Positions 47,730 through 57,541 of a stretch of DNA of 64,000 nt are shown piece by piece. Under the pieces are notes generated by a model that was not told where the DNA came from, did no database searches, and saw only the letters and a list, made by a program, of their open reading frames with translations. Location: the NCBI GenBank assembly GCA_963790775.1, contig CAWBPR010000018.1, forward strand, positions 1 to 64,000, in the 5' to 3' direction. The DNA comes from JASJBU01 sp963790775. Lineage in GTDB: Bacteria; Pseudomonadota; Gammaproteobacteria; Chromatiales; Chromatiaceae. Position numbers and translations under genes: made by a program. The first letter of the stretch is position 1. Every line of letters begins with the position of its first letter.

Positions 47730-48731
47730 TTGGGCGATCGGCATGAACCTCAGTCTGTTCCAGAGATTGGCTTCCTTGATGGATTACAGAGACTACTGGT
47801 CTGTCTGATAATCATCATTGCCTTTTGTTTCTGCCGACCTTTGCTCCATGCCTCAGACCATACCACCAACATTCTAATTCTGAAGAGCGGAAGTGCATTT
47901 TACTACGACGATGTCGTGAAACACATAAGAAAACATTTTGACCAACTGTGCACCACTGAGTCTGGATTTTGCGACGAACTCAATATCCAAAGTTATATAT
48001 CCAATGAAGCAAAACCAATTTACCAAGAATATGACCTGGTCATTACATTAGGCTTGAAGGCGCGTGATTATGCTCTACGGCACCTGGATCACGCCAATAT
48101 GATCAATGCCATGATCCCGAACCAAGCAGGTGCCGAATCACAACTTGCACGCAAAACCAATAAATTCCTGACAATCAACCTCGACCAGCCTATCGAAAGA
48201 AGTTTTTATCTGATTAATAAGATCATACCGTCTGCACGGAGGGTCGGTATTTTGATCAGACCTTCAGAAGCCAACCATATCGCCAACCTTACCGAAACAG
48301 CTGATAAAGCGGGGTTGTTGCTCCACACTGCATCTATCGCAAATGAGGAAGAGATTGGTAGCAAGCTTTCACAACTGCTCGACGAAATCGATGTTTTACT
48401 CGCACAGCCCGATATCAGGATATACAACAAAAAGACGGTATCCAAGATACTGTTATCCTCATACCGTAAAAAAATTCCGGTCATAGGATACTCGTCTGCA
48501 TATGTAAAAGCAGGCGCTTTAGCTGCTGTTTATTCTTCGCCAGAAGATATTGGAAAAGATATTGGTGTGGCTATAGTCCACTACCTGACGCATCGAAAAA
48601 TACCGAATGATTCAATTTTTCCAAAATTTTTCTCTGTATCGCTGAATAGGAGGGTTGGTGCTTCGCTAGGCATAGAGCTGGATTCAGTGCCTGATGATAT
48701 TTTGCACTACATCCGGGATTACGGACAATGA
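47730..48731 (+). CDS. ABC-transporter-type periplasmic substrate-binding protein
   Basis: A 333-residue protein using a TTG start at 47730 (AGGGA eight bases upstream). The first 40 residues carry a hydrophobic segment (LLVCLIIIIAFCFCRPLLHA). The rest resembles the ABC_sub_bind family: DLVITLGLKARDYAL, a central RVGILIRPSEA, VLLAQPDIRIYNKKTVSKI, and GYSSAYVKAGALAAVYSSPEDIGKDI, which in relatives forms the two-lobe binding fold. No permease or ATPase gene is near, so it more likely serves as a sensor. Its stop overlaps the kinase start by four bases (ATGA), a sign of coupled synthesis. Confidence 0.85.
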   Translation: MGDRHEPQSVPEIGFLDGLQRLLVCLIIIIAFCFCRPLLHASDHTTNILILKSGSAFYYDDVVKHIRKHFDQLCTTESGFCDELNIQSYISNEAKPIYQEYDLVITLGLKARDYALRHLDHANMINAMIPNQAGAESQLARKTNKFLTINLDQPIERSFYLINKIIPSARRVGILIRPSEANHIANLTETADKAGLLLHTASIANEEEIGSKLSQLLDEIDVLLAQPDIRIYNKKTVSKILLSSYRKKIPVIGYSSAYVKAGALAAVYSSPEDIGKDIGVAIVHYLTHRKIPNDSIFPKFFSVSLNRRVGASLGIELDSVPDDILHYIRDYGQ

Positions 48732-51505
48732 AATTCCCGCAGATAAAGACCTTGCGGACCCGCGCTCTTATACTCGGGCTACTTCCGGCGACCATTCTGG
48801 CCCTGTCCATTACAAGCTACCTGGTTATTTCTCAACTCAATATTCTTGCAGATAACTTTACTGAGCGGGGCAGATCGCTGGCTAAGGAGGCCGCAGCGTT
48901 CAGTGTATATGGCCTTTTTACACAAGATCAGACAATTCTTGATATGAGTTTAAAACCGGTCTTTTATCAGCAGGACGTCAACAGCATCAAGGTCTTTAAT
49001 ACCTCAAAGCTCCTCCTCGCCCACCTCCAAAGCATGGATTCTGAAGAAGGCACGCGGAAGTCAAAAGAAAAGTTTATACCTTTCTCGGAACCAGTGACAT
49101 ATGAGCTTGAAACTATCGATATTTCCGATTATCCAGATCAATTGACCGAGAAGAACAAATCAAAGAACGGCAATGTCATGGGGAATGTTGTCGTCAGTCT
49201 GAGCACCAGACGACTGGACATAAAAAGGCAACAGATTCTTGAGAACAGTCTTTTCATATTGATAATCGGCCTCCTCTTGACTGCTGTTTTTGCCTTGACG
49301 CTGAGCGAGAGCGTGATAAATCCCATTACTCGCCTAACGCAAGCTGTCAAGCGCATGAAACATGGAGACCTTTCTGTGGAAGTGCCAGAAATGTCTAGTG
49401 GCGAGTTAAAGAGTCTCGAAGAGGCGTTTAATGAAATGTCTGTGCAATTGAAAGAATCACATGAATCTATGCAGCAGCAGATTGATCAGGCTACTGCTGA
49501 CCTAATAGAAACCATGGAGGCCCTTGAAATCCAGAATGTAGAGCTTGACCTGGCAAAAAAAAGGGCATTACAGGCGAGCAAGGCAAAAACAGAATTTCTA
49601 GCCAACATGAGTCACGAGATTCGCACACCTATGAATGGCGTAATTGGCTTTTCAGATCTCCTGATGACATCAGGACTCAACTCTGAACAACAAGATCTCG
49701 TTAAAACGATCTCCAAATCCGCGAGGAGCCTGCTGGATATCATCAACGAAATCCTTGATTACTCAAAGCTCGAGTACGGAAAACTGGAGCCTGAAATAGC
49801 TCCATTTCATATCTATGAGTGTTTTGAGGAGCCCGTTGTTCTACTAGCCCCGTCTGCGCACGATAAAGGCTTGGAACTCGTATTGATGATCTACTCAGAT
49901 GTACCGCAGCAACTGACAGGTGATGAAACCCGTATACGACAGATTTTAATGAATCTTTTGAGTAATGCGATAAAGTTCACTCACACAGGCGAGGTTGTAA
50001 TACGTGTCATGCTTGAAGAAGAAACGGACGATGACTGTGTCTTAGCATTTTCTGTTGCCGATACCGGTATCGGAATCGACAGGAAATCCCAGGTAAATCT
50101 CTTTGATTCATTCAAACAAGCAGACTCATCTACCAGTCGTATGTATGGTGGAACAGGATTGGGGTTGAGTATCAGTAAAAAACTCGTCCAGACTATGAAT
50201 GGCCAAATCACATTTGAAAGCCAACTTGGCACCGGCTCTGTGTTCCAGGTAAAAATTAGAATGCTAAAAACCAAATCTCAAAACCTGGAAATGAGATATC
50301 CTCCTTTCACTCAAAAACGATGCCTTCTCATCACACAACACAAACTCTCGCAGCTCTCTCTTTCACACCAGTTTGAGAGGCTCGGAATGGATGTCCATAA
50401 ACAAGCTAATATCGATTGGGCCATTGCGCAAGATGACAACTATGATTTAATCGTAGTGGGATACACAAAAGATGAAATAGATGCGCTCATATTGGAAAAT
50501 AATCCGTATTTTCAATTTTATAACTGCCAAGTTCCTGTACTTTTACTACTCAGCACTTCAGATCGCACTACTATTGAATATTTTCAAATACCATCTAAAA
50601 CCTGGGTACTGCCAAAACCAATCAGTGATCACACGCTGGAAAAAACGTTACATGATATATTCTCTCGTGAGCATCACATAGATTATAAAGATGACGCAAT
50701 AGCCCATAAACATCAGCATGACAAGCCGCTCACCGGAAAAAATATTCTGGTGGTAGATGACAACGAGATCAATCTAAAACTGGTAAATCTCTTACTCAGT
50801 GAAAATGGGGCGTCTGTGACAGAGGCAAAAGATGGTCTACAGGCGATACACATAACTGCTGACCAAGTATTCGACCTGATATTGATGGACGTACACATGC
50901 CAGTTGTGAAAGGGACGGATGCATCCCGACAGATACGCATGACTGAAAATTCAAACCAGCATGTCCCAATCGTGGCCCTGACAGCTGATGCCGTTCCAAA
51001 AACCAGACATGAAATCATCGCAGCAGGGATGGATGGCTATCTTCTCAAACCGGTTGAAAAACCCAAACTTTGGAACCTGATACTACCTTTACTGAACAAA
51101 AAACCAGTCTGCGGGTTGAGTAACCATCCGACCGATCAAGTACCTAGCATAGGCAACGATGCCCGTTTACCGCTTCGAGACCAAGACCAATTGATGAAGG
51201 CGACTGGAGGTGATCAACTGATGGCAGATTCGATGTTCGAAAAATTTAGTCTTGAATTGCCCAACGAAGTCGCAATTATTAAAAAGCATTTTAGTGATTC
51301 AAGTCTGGAATCACTATGGGAAAGCGTTCATCGTCTACATGGAGCCACATCAATTTGTGGCGTTCCCGCCTTAAATGCGGTTGTGATAAAACTTGAAACA
51401 GCCTGTAGAAAGAAGCAAATCAGCGAAATAGGACATATGCTAGGCGAACTTGAAACAGCAGCAGAAAACCTTTTGCAAACAACACAAGGCAAAACAATAA
51501 ATTAA
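48728..51505 (+). CDS. BarA/GacS-like hybrid histidine kinase with receiver and Hpt domains
   Basis: A 925-residue membrane sensor. One span at ~9-31, a periplasmic region of about 145 residues, and a second span at ~175-195 lead to a HAMP and coiled coil. Then HisKA (LANMSHEIRTPMNGVIGFSD), an ATPase (QILMNLLSNAIKF, VADTGIGID, GGTGLGLSIS), a degenerate receiver-like stretch, a full receiver (ILVVDDNEINLKLV, LILMDVHMPVVKG, LTADAV, LLKPVEK) and a C-terminal Hpt (ESVHRLHGATSICG). This is the BarA/GacS arrangement. No response regulator gene is adjacent. It is the last gene of the receptor/binding-protein operon. Confidence 0.93.
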   Translation: MKFPQIKTLRTRALILGLLPATILALSITSYLVISQLNILADNFTERGRSLAKEAAAFSVYGLFTQDQTILDMSLKPVFYQQDVNSIKVFNTSKLLLAHLQSMDSEEGTRKSKEKFIPFSEPVTYELETIDISDYPDQLTEKNKSKNGNVMGNVVVSLSTRRLDIKRQQILENSLFILIIGLLLTAVFALTLSESVINPITRLTQAVKRMKHGDLSVEVPEMSSGELKSLEEAFNEMSVQLKESHESMQQQIDQATADLIETMEALEIQNVELDLAKKRALQASKAKTEFLANMSHEIRTPMNGVIGFSDLLMTSGLNSEQQDLVKTISKSARSLLDIINEILDYSKLEYGKLEPEIAPFHIYECFEEPVVLLAPSAHDKGLELVLMIYSDVPQQLTGDETRIRQILMNLLSNAIKFTHTGEVVIRVMLEEETDDDCVLAFSVADTGIGIDRKSQVNLFDSFKQADSSTSRMYGGTGLGLSISKKLVQTMNGQITFESQLGTGSVFQVKIRMLKTKSQNLEMRYPPFTQKRCLLITQHKLSQLSLSHQFERLGMDVHKQANIDWAIAQDDNYDLIVVGYTKDEIDALILENNPYFQFYNCQVPVLLLLSTSDRTTIEYFQIPSKTWVLPKPISDHTLEKTLHDIFSREHHIDYKDDAIAHKHQHDKPLTGKNILVVDDNEINLKLVNLLLSENGASVTEAKDGLQAIHITADQVFDLILMDVHMPVVKGTDASRQIRMTENSNQHVPIVALTADAVPKTRHEIIAAGMDGYLLKPVEKPKLWNLILPLLNKKPVCGLSNHPTDQVPSIGNDARLPLRDQDQLMKATGGDQLMADSMFEKFSLELPNEVAIIKKHFSDSSLESLWESVHRLHGATSICGVPALNAVVIKLETACRKKQISEIGHMLGELETAAENLLQTTQGKTIN

Positions 51506-51551
51506 ATCATACAAGAAAAATGGTTATCCTAAGTTCACCAGGCATCGGAAC

Positions 51552-52346
51552 GTGTCTTCCTCAAAACCAATAGGTATATTTGATTCTGGCATTGGCGGCC
51601 TGTCGGTCCTTTCTCATATCAGGGCACTCTTGCCTGATGAGGATTTAATCTATGTAGCTGACACACGCCATTTGCCTTATGGAAATAAAAGCCCGGACTA
51701 TGTCCGAGCAAGATCACTTCATATCACAGAATTTCTGATTGAACAGGGAGTTAAATCCGTTGTTGTGGCTTGCAATACGGCTACTGCCGCCTCCATTACA
51801 GCACTTCGGAATGACTTCAATATCCCTATTGTAGGCATGGAACCAGGCGTTAAACCGGGTATTGAGCAAAGCAGGAATGGTAAGGTTGCCATCCTGGCAA
51901 CCGATGGAACATTAGGCAGCTCAAAATTCCAGGAACTCATGCAACGTTTCAGCAGCCTGGCAACAGTCATGATCCTCCCCTGCCATGGCTGGGTAGAACT
52001 GGTAGAAGAGCAAGACCCTGAAAATCCAAACGCGGAATCAATCATTCGTAAACAACTCAACCCACTGTTAGATCAAGGTGTTGACACCTTCGTTCTCGGT
52101 TGTACGCATTACCCTTTTCTCAAACAACATTTAGATAAAATCGCAGGAAACAAGGCCCTTATAATTGACACCGGAGCGGCGGTCGCTAAACAATTGAGAA
52201 GGCGGCTTGCGGCTGAAGGTCTCCTCAACCAAAGCCAACATGCGGGTACGGAACAATTCTGGAGCAGCGCGCCAAACCCTGTATCTGAACAAGTCATTTC
52301 ACGCCTTTTGGGTAAGCCTTGTGTAATTAAGCAACTACCAGAGTAG
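51552..52346 (+). CDS. murI: Glutamate racemase MurI
   Basis: MurI makes D-glutamate for the peptidoglycan stem. The 264-residue protein begins with GTG at 51552 and reads SSSKPIGIFDSGIGGLSVLS, with the first catalytic cysteine in VVVACNTATAASI and the second in VLGCTHYPFL. Length and motifs match the family. It follows the hybrid kinase by about 45 bases and is probably read from the same or a local promoter. Confidence 0.96.
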   Translation: MSSSKPIGIFDSGIGGLSVLSHIRALLPDEDLIYVADTRHLPYGNKSPDYVRARSLHITEFLIEQGVKSVVVACNTATAASITALRNDFNIPIVGMEPGVKPGIEQSRNGKVAILATDGTLGSSKFQELMQRFSSLATVMILPCHGWVELVEEQDPENPNAESIIRKQLNPLLDQGVDTFVLGCTHYPFLKQHLDKIAGNKALIIDTGAAVAKQLRRRLAAEGLLNQSQHAGTEQFWSSAPNPVSEQVISRLLGKPCVIKQLPE

Positions 52347-52509
52347 AATAGATTTTCAGATACCAATCCCTGAATTTACGGCTCATGAATATTGAAAGGT
52401 TTAACCCGCCCACCTACCTTAAAGCCACCAACTACAGATCACCCGCCTCAAGCACAATTCTCTGCATCTGATATCAAGCGACCACAGCTTCCGAAAAAAC
52501 ATACCGGCT

Positions 52510-53394
52510 ATGCAACACACACTCGAAACCCCCTATGACCTGTCTAATGAGAGCGCCTACCTGCGATGGCGCGATTCCAAGCTCTCTGGCTATCCCGTAA
52601 AGTTAGATGATTTGGTGGTGGAGATAAGAAACCCACATCACTTAAGTGGGGCCGAAAACCAGGCTATTCTCGAGCTTTGCAAAAAAACGAATATGGCAAT
52701 CTGGTCAGGTTTAACGGGGCATGATGCTGATAAAAATATAATCCGTGACCTTGGGCGATGCTTTGGCCTTGAACGACTGGATCACAACATGTGCTCTGAC
52801 AATGACGCCATTACATCACTCACGGTGCAGCCAGACGCCCTTCATCAGGGCTACATTCCCTATTCAAACCGACCGATTGCATGGCATACAGATGGCTATT
52901 ACAACCCGTTGGATCATCAAATACATGGGTTATTGCTCCACTGCGTACAACCTGCGGATGAGGGCGGTGAAAACGATCTGCTGGATCATGAGATTGTCTA
53001 TATCCTGATTCGGGATGAAAACCCCGATTATATTCGTGCTCTGATGCACCCTGAAGCAATGACCATCCCTCCCAACATTGCAGATGGCAAAGAACTTAGA
53101 CCAGCCCGTAGCGGCCCCGTCTTCGCCATCTATCCTGACGGCCACCTGCATATGCGATACACAGACCGCAGTCGCAGCATTGAGTGGCATGCTGCTCCGC
53201 TACTCAAGGAAGCAGTTGAATTCTTAAAACTGACGCTCAAGACTCCTTCACCCTGGCATTTTCGCGGTAAACTGGAAGCTGGACAGGGCCTGATCAGCAA
53301 CAATGTGTTACACACTCGCAGTGGCTTCAGCGACCATAGTCACACTCGATTACTCTATCGAGCCCGTTATTTCGACCGTATCCAGGGCACTTGA
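52510..53394 (+). CDS. TauD/TfdA-family Fe(II)/2-oxoglutarate-dependent dioxygenase
   Basis: A 294-residue enzyme of the TauD family. The iron site is visible as H-x-D in IAWHTDGYYN with the distal histidine in NNVLHTRSGFSD, and the 2-oxoglutarate arginine is in RLLYRARYFDR. Family members hydroxylate or desaturate small molecules, often sulfonates, carnitine precursors or natural-product intermediates; the substrate is not predictable. It is a single gene convergent with purF. Confidence 0.85.
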   Translation: MQHTLETPYDLSNESAYLRWRDSKLSGYPVKLDDLVVEIRNPHHLSGAENQAILELCKKTNMAIWSGLTGHDADKNIIRDLGRCFGLERLDHNMCSDNDAITSLTVQPDALHQGYIPYSNRPIAWHTDGYYNPLDHQIHGLLLHCVQPADEGGENDLLDHEIVYILIRDENPDYIRALMHPEAMTIPPNIADGKELRPARSGPVFAIYPDGHLHMRYTDRSRSIEWHAAPLLKEAVEFLKLTLKTPSPWHFRGKLEAGQGLISNNVLHTRSGFSDHSHTRLLYRARYFDRIQGT

Positions 53395-53440
53395 AAAGCC
53401 AATCCTAAAAATTCACTGATGCTGCCAAGGCAGTTACAGT

Positions 53441-54955
53441 TCAAGCATCGTTGTGCAGATCGAGAATTGTCCTGTTACCTGATTCCTCATGATTTTTCGC
53501 CTTGTCGTTGCGTAGCAACTCCAGTTGCTCCAGGTATGCGTCACTCACGTCACCCGTCACATATTCACCATTGAAAACAGATGTATCGAACTGTTCAATA
53601 TCTGTCTTGCCTTTTTTCTGTACGGCACTAATCAGGTCATCCAGGTCCTGGTAAATCATTTTATCTGCGCCAATAATATCCCGCACCTCGTCCACTGAGC
53701 GGTTATAGGCGACGAGTTCAACCGCTGACGGCATGTCGATGCCATAGACATTGGGGAAACGCACGGGCGGTGCAGCAGATGCAAAATAGACCTGTTTTGC
53801 ACCAGAGTCTCGCGCCATCTGCACGATTTGTTTGGACGTGGTGCCGCGCACAACGGAATCATCCACTAACAAAACATTTTTTCCCTTGAACTCAAGGTCT
53901 ATGGCATTCAGTTTCTGCCGCACGGATTTTTTGCGCACGGTTTGCCCCGGCATGATAAAAGTTCGGCCGATGTATCGATTCTTGATAAACCCTTCGGTAT
54001 ATCGAATCCCCATCTCGTTGGCGAGAGTAAGGGCTGCAGTACGACTGGTGTCAGGAATCGGGATGACCACATCGATATCGTGGTCAGGCCACTCCCGGAG
54101 GATCTTTTTCGCCAGCTTCCGCCCCATCCGCGAACGCGCCTTGTGCACAAAGACATTGTCGATGATAGAGTCCGGGCGAGCAAAATAGACAAATTCGAAT
54201 AGGCAGGGGGACTTTACCGGATTGGCGGCGCATTGCTGGGCGTGTAATTGACCCTCCTTGGTAATGAATACCGCCTCTCCCGGTTCAATATCCCTCACCC
54301 GGACAAAGCCTAAAGTGTCAAGCGCGACACTCTCGGACGCTATCATATATTCGGCGCCCTGCTCGGTCTCCCGCTTACCGAACACAATCGGACGAATTCC
54401 AAACGGATCACGAAATCCGAGCACCCCGACACCGGGAATCATCGCCACCGCAGCATATCCCCCACGACAGCGTTTATGCACTCCCGCAATCGCCTTGAAG
54501 ATATCTTCTGGGGCTATCCGCAGTTTATTCTGCTCCTGCAATTCATGGGCAAAGACATTGAGCAGTATTTCTGAATCGGAGGAGGTATTTACATGCCTTA
54601 GATCATCCCGGAACAGATCTTCAGTCAAATCCTTTGCGTTGGTCAGGTTTCCATTGTGCGCAAGCGTGATCCCGTAGGGGGAGTTGACATAAAAAGGTTG
54701 GGCCTCTGCTGAAGATGCGCAACCAGCAGTCGGGTAACGCACATGTCCCAGCCCCATGTTTCCCCGCAGACCTATCATGTGCCGGGTACGGAAGACATCC
54801 CGCGCCAGTCCATTCGCCTTCCGCAGATTAAGCCTGCCGCCCTCACAGGTCACGATGCCTGCCGCATCCTGCCCGCGGTGCTGTAACACCAGCAACGCAT
54901 CATACAGAGACTGATTGACTGCCGACTTACCGACTATCCCCACTATACCGCACAT
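53441..54955 (-). CDS. purF: Amidophosphoribosyltransferase PurF
   Basis: PurF commits PRPP to purine synthesis. The 504-residue protein begins MCGIVGIVGKSAVNQSLYD, whose Cys2 is the glutaminase nucleophile (no propeptide). The phosphoribosyltransferase loop VLLVDDSVVRGTTSKQIV is intact. It lies downstream of cvpA on the same strand as in E. coli (cvpA-purF), with 113 bases between. Confidence 0.98.
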   Translation of the reverse strand: MCGIVGIVGKSAVNQSLYDALLVLQHRGQDAAGIVTCEGGRLNLRKANGLARDVFRTRHMIGLRGNMGLGHVRYPTAGCASSAEAQPFYVNSPYGITLAHNGNLTNAKDLTEDLFRDDLRHVNTSSDSEILLNVFAHELQEQNKLRIAPEDIFKAIAGVHKRCRGGYAAVAMIPGVGVLGFRDPFGIRPIVFGKRETEQGAEYMIASESVALDTLGFVRVRDIEPGEAVFITKEGQLHAQQCAANPVKSPCLFEFVYFARPDSIIDNVFVHKARSRMGRKLAKKILREWPDHDIDVVIPIPDTSRTAALTLANEMGIRYTEGFIKNRYIGRTFIMPGQTVRKKSVRQKLNAIDLEFKGKNVLLVDDSVVRGTTSKQIVQMARDSGAKQVYFASAAPPVRFPNVYGIDMPSAVELVAYNRSVDEVRDIIGADKMIYQDLDDLISAVQKKGKTDIEQFDTSVFNGEYVTGDVSDAYLEQLELLRNDKAKNHEESGNRTILDLHNDA

Positions 54956-55068
54956 ACCCTCTCTCTCCGGCTGTTGGTCAGGGTGAGTTATTAAAGCTAT
55001 CAGGCAACTCCATCAAGTGGCAATGCCCCAGGACATGAATTCCTTCAAAATCACGTATACCGTTCAGT

Positions 55069-55557
55069 TCAGTATCGAAAGTTGTCAGCGATATCGGCTG
55101 GAAGAAACCGTTTCAACCAGAGCGCCATCTCCTGGAAGTAAGGTATCAACTCGGATTCCCGCCACCAGGGATCGCCTGGGAACGGGGTAAGCCCCGCGAG
55201 CAGAATGAGGATTACCACCACCACAGCTCCGCGGGCCCCGCCAAAAAAGACGCCGATCAGTCTGTCCGTTCCATTCAGGCCAGTCGTATTAACCAGCATC
55301 CCCATGAAACGATTCAAAATGCCGCCCAGCAACAGCACACTGACCAGCAACAGCCCATATGCCACACCCAGACGAATGGATGGCACTTCTATCCAGGATT
55401 CAAACTGGGCCGCCAATGGTCTGAAGAAGAACCAGGCCACCCAGAAAGCAGCGACCCAGGTTGCCAGTGAGAAGGCTTCCTGCACGAACCCGCGCACCAG
55501 GCTGATAACTGCAGAGAGGGCAATGATGCCTATGATGAGGATGTCGATCCAGTGCAT
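55069..55557 (-). CDS. cvpA: CvpA-family membrane protein
   Basis: A 162-residue inner-membrane protein with four spans, starting MHWIDILIIGIIALSAVISLVRGFVQEAFSL, the CvpA signature, and a middle TGLNGTDRLIGVFFGGARGAVVV. CvpA is linked to colicin V production and envelope stress; its exact role is unsettled. It precedes purF. Confidence 0.94.
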   Translation of the reverse strand: MHWIDILIIGIIALSAVISLVRGFVQEAFSLATWVAAFWVAWFFFRPLAAQFESWIEVPSIRLGVAYGLLLVSVLLLGGILNRFMGMLVNTTGLNGTDRLIGVFFGGARGAVVVVILILLAGLTPFPGDPWWRESELIPYFQEMALWLKRFLPADIADNFRY

Positions 55558-55605
55558 TCAACGACCGTCAAGGATTGACTGAGATTAGAAATCGGCTATC
55601 AGCGA

Positions 55606-55637
55606 CAAAACAAAAACGCCCGGTTTTGCTCCGGGCG
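55606..55637 (-). terminator. Rho-independent terminator of tRNA-Ala
   Basis: CGCCCGG (55617-55623) pairs with CCGGGCG (55631-55637); on the minus strand the stem is followed by TTTTTGTTTTG. It lies nine bases past the tRNA 3' end. Confidence 0.85.
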
Positions 55638-55646
55638 ACATTGATC

Positions 55647-55722
55647 TGGTGGAGCCAGGCGGGATCGAACCGCCGACCTCAACACTGCCAGTGTTGCGCT
55701 CTCCCAGCTGAGCTATGGCCCC
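55647..55722 (-). tRNA. tRNA-Ala(GGC)
   Basis: A 76-base cloverleaf ending in encoded CCA. The acceptor GGGGCCA pairs with TGGCTCC; the D arm is GCTCAGCTGGGAGAGC; the anticodon loop gives GGC; the T arm is GGCGGTTCGATCCCGCC. It reads GCC/GCU. It lies between glnS and cvpA. Confidence 0.97.
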
Positions 55723-55734
55723 GAAAGGTTGAGA

Positions 55735-55763
55735 ATCTTAGGCCATGAAGAGCGTTTTGTCCA
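55735..55763 (-). promoter_or_regulatory. Sigma-70 promoter of tRNA-Ala
   Basis: On the minus strand TGGACA (plus 55758-55763) and TAAGAT (plus 55735-55740) are exactly 17 bases apart. The start would lie about six bases before the tRNA. Confidence 0.7.
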
Positions 55764-55820
55764 CCGCTTTTTAGCCGCCTTTGGGAGCCTACGCGTTCAC
55801 AGCTGGATCATGCATTGCCT

Positions 55821-57515
55821 CTACCCCTGTTGCTCGATCTTTTCCCAGGAATCTCTCAGTGTGACAATGCGGTTGAACACAGGCCGATCCGCAACTGCAT
55901 CCCGGCTATCCAAGCAAAAATAACCTTCCCTTTCAAACTGAAAATGTTCCCCGGCAACTGCACCACCCAGCAGCGGCTCAAGGTAACAGTCGGTCAAGGT
56001 ACGCAGCGAATCTGGATTGAGGTTGTCGGTAAACCTCCCCCCCTCCTCTACCTGATCAGGATTGGCCAGAGTAAACAGCCGATCGTAGAGTCTGACTTCC
56101 CCTTTGACTCCACGAATGGCGGAGACCCAGTGAATGACGCCACGCACCTTGCGTCCTTCCGGGTTTTTGCCCAAGGTGTCCGGGTCATAACTGCAACGCA
56201 GTTCGATGATGTCCCCCTGATTGTTCTTCAGCACCTCTTCACATTTGATCACATAGGCATTGCGCAGACGCACCTCGCCCCCGGTAATCAGGCGCTTGTA
56301 TTTTTTATTGGCAGTTTCACGAAAATCATCCTGGTCGATGTAAATTTCCCGATCGAAAGGAATCCTGCGGGTGCCCATAGACTCATCCTTCGGATGATTT
56401 GGCGCCTCAATCTCCTCTGTCTCACCCTCAGGGTAGTTCTCCAGGACAATCTTCAGAGGATGCTTGACTGCCATGCGTCGCGGGGCTTTTTTATCCAGAT
56501 CCTCCCGGATACAGTTCTCCAGCACCCCCATCTCCACCAGGTTGTCTGATTTGGTCACTCCGATGCGTTGACAGAAATCCCGAATGGATTCAGGAGTAAA
56601 GCCCCGTTTGCGCAAACCGGCGATGGTCGGCATGCGGGGATCATCCCAGCCCTCTACAAACCCCTCATCCACCAACTGTGTGAGTTTCCGCTTGCTCATC
56701 ACGGTGTACTCAAGATTAAGACGGGAAAACTCAATTTGTTGCGGATGACAGGAGATGGTGATGTTGTCCAAGACCCAGTCGTACAGCGGACGATGATCCT
56801 CGAACTCCAGCGTGCAGAGGGAGTGTGTTATCCCTTCCAAAGCATCAGAGATCGGATGGGTGAAGTCATACATCGGATAGATCGCCCACTCAGCTCCCGT
56901 CTGGTGATGCACCACCCCATGACGAATTCGATAGAGCGCGGGATCCCGCAGGTTAATGTTAGGAGAGGCCATATCAATTTTTGCGCGCAGCACCCGCTCG
57001 CCATCGGCAAATTCACCCGCCTTCATACGCTGAAACAGGTCCAGATTCTCTTCCACCGGACGCGACCGATAAGGGCTCTCCCGCCCAGGTTCCTTCAAGG
57101 TGCCGCGGTAGGCGCGCATCTCCTCACCATCCAGGTCACACACATAGGCCTTGCCTGCCTTGATCAGTTCCACCGCGAAATCGTAGAGTTGCTGAAAATA
57201 GTCGGAGGCGTAGAAGAGCCGCTCCTCCCAGTCGAATCCCAACCAGCGCACATCCGCTTTGATACTTTCCACAAATTCAATATTCTCTTTATGCGGATTG
57301 GTATCATCGAAGCGCAGATTGCATTTACCGCCCGGATAGTCCTGGGCGATACCAAAGTTCAGCACAATCGATTTCGCATGACCGATATGCAGATATCCGT
57401 TTGGCTCAGGGGGAAAACGGGTGTGTATCCGTCCCTCATTCTTACCCTCCGCCAAATCCCGGTTGATGATCTGACGAATAAAATTGACAGGTATTGCTTG
57501 CTCTGACTGATTCAT
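55821..57515 (-). CDS. glnS: Glutaminyl-tRNA synthetase
   Basis: GlnS charges tRNA-Gln. The 564-residue class I synthetase has the HIGH motif in PPEPNGYLHIGHAKS, the amino acid site region GGKCNLRFDDTNP, YPMYDFTHPISDALEGITHS, and the KMSKS motif as VMSKRKL. The C-terminal anticodon-binding barrels are present, ending in DSWEKIEQQG. It follows gltX by 26 bases, forming a two-synthetase operon. Presence of GlnS means tRNA-Gln need not be amidated via the Glu pathway. Confidence 0.98.
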   Translation of the reverse strand: MNQSEQAIPVNFIRQIINRDLAEGKNEGRIHTRFPPEPNGYLHIGHAKSIVLNFGIAQDYPGGKCNLRFDDTNPHKENIEFVESIKADVRWLGFDWEERLFYASDYFQQLYDFAVELIKAGKAYVCDLDGEEMRAYRGTLKEPGRESPYRSRPVEENLDLFQRMKAGEFADGERVLRAKIDMASPNINLRDPALYRIRHGVVHHQTGAEWAIYPMYDFTHPISDALEGITHSLCTLEFEDHRPLYDWVLDNITISCHPQQIEFSRLNLEYTVMSKRKLTQLVDEGFVEGWDDPRMPTIAGLRKRGFTPESIRDFCQRIGVTKSDNLVEMGVLENCIREDLDKKAPRRMAVKHPLKIVLENYPEGETEEIEAPNHPKDESMGTRRIPFDREIYIDQDDFRETANKKYKRLITGGEVRLRNAYVIKCEEVLKNNQGDIIELRCSYDPDTLGKNPEGRKVRGVIHWVSAIRGVKGEVRLYDRLFTLANPDQVEEGGRFTDNLNPDSLRTLTDCYLEPLLGGAVAGEHFQFEREGYFCLDSRDAVADRPVFNRIVTLRDSWEKIEQQG

Positions 57516-57541
57516 TATCGTGTCTCTCTGTGACTCTCAAG

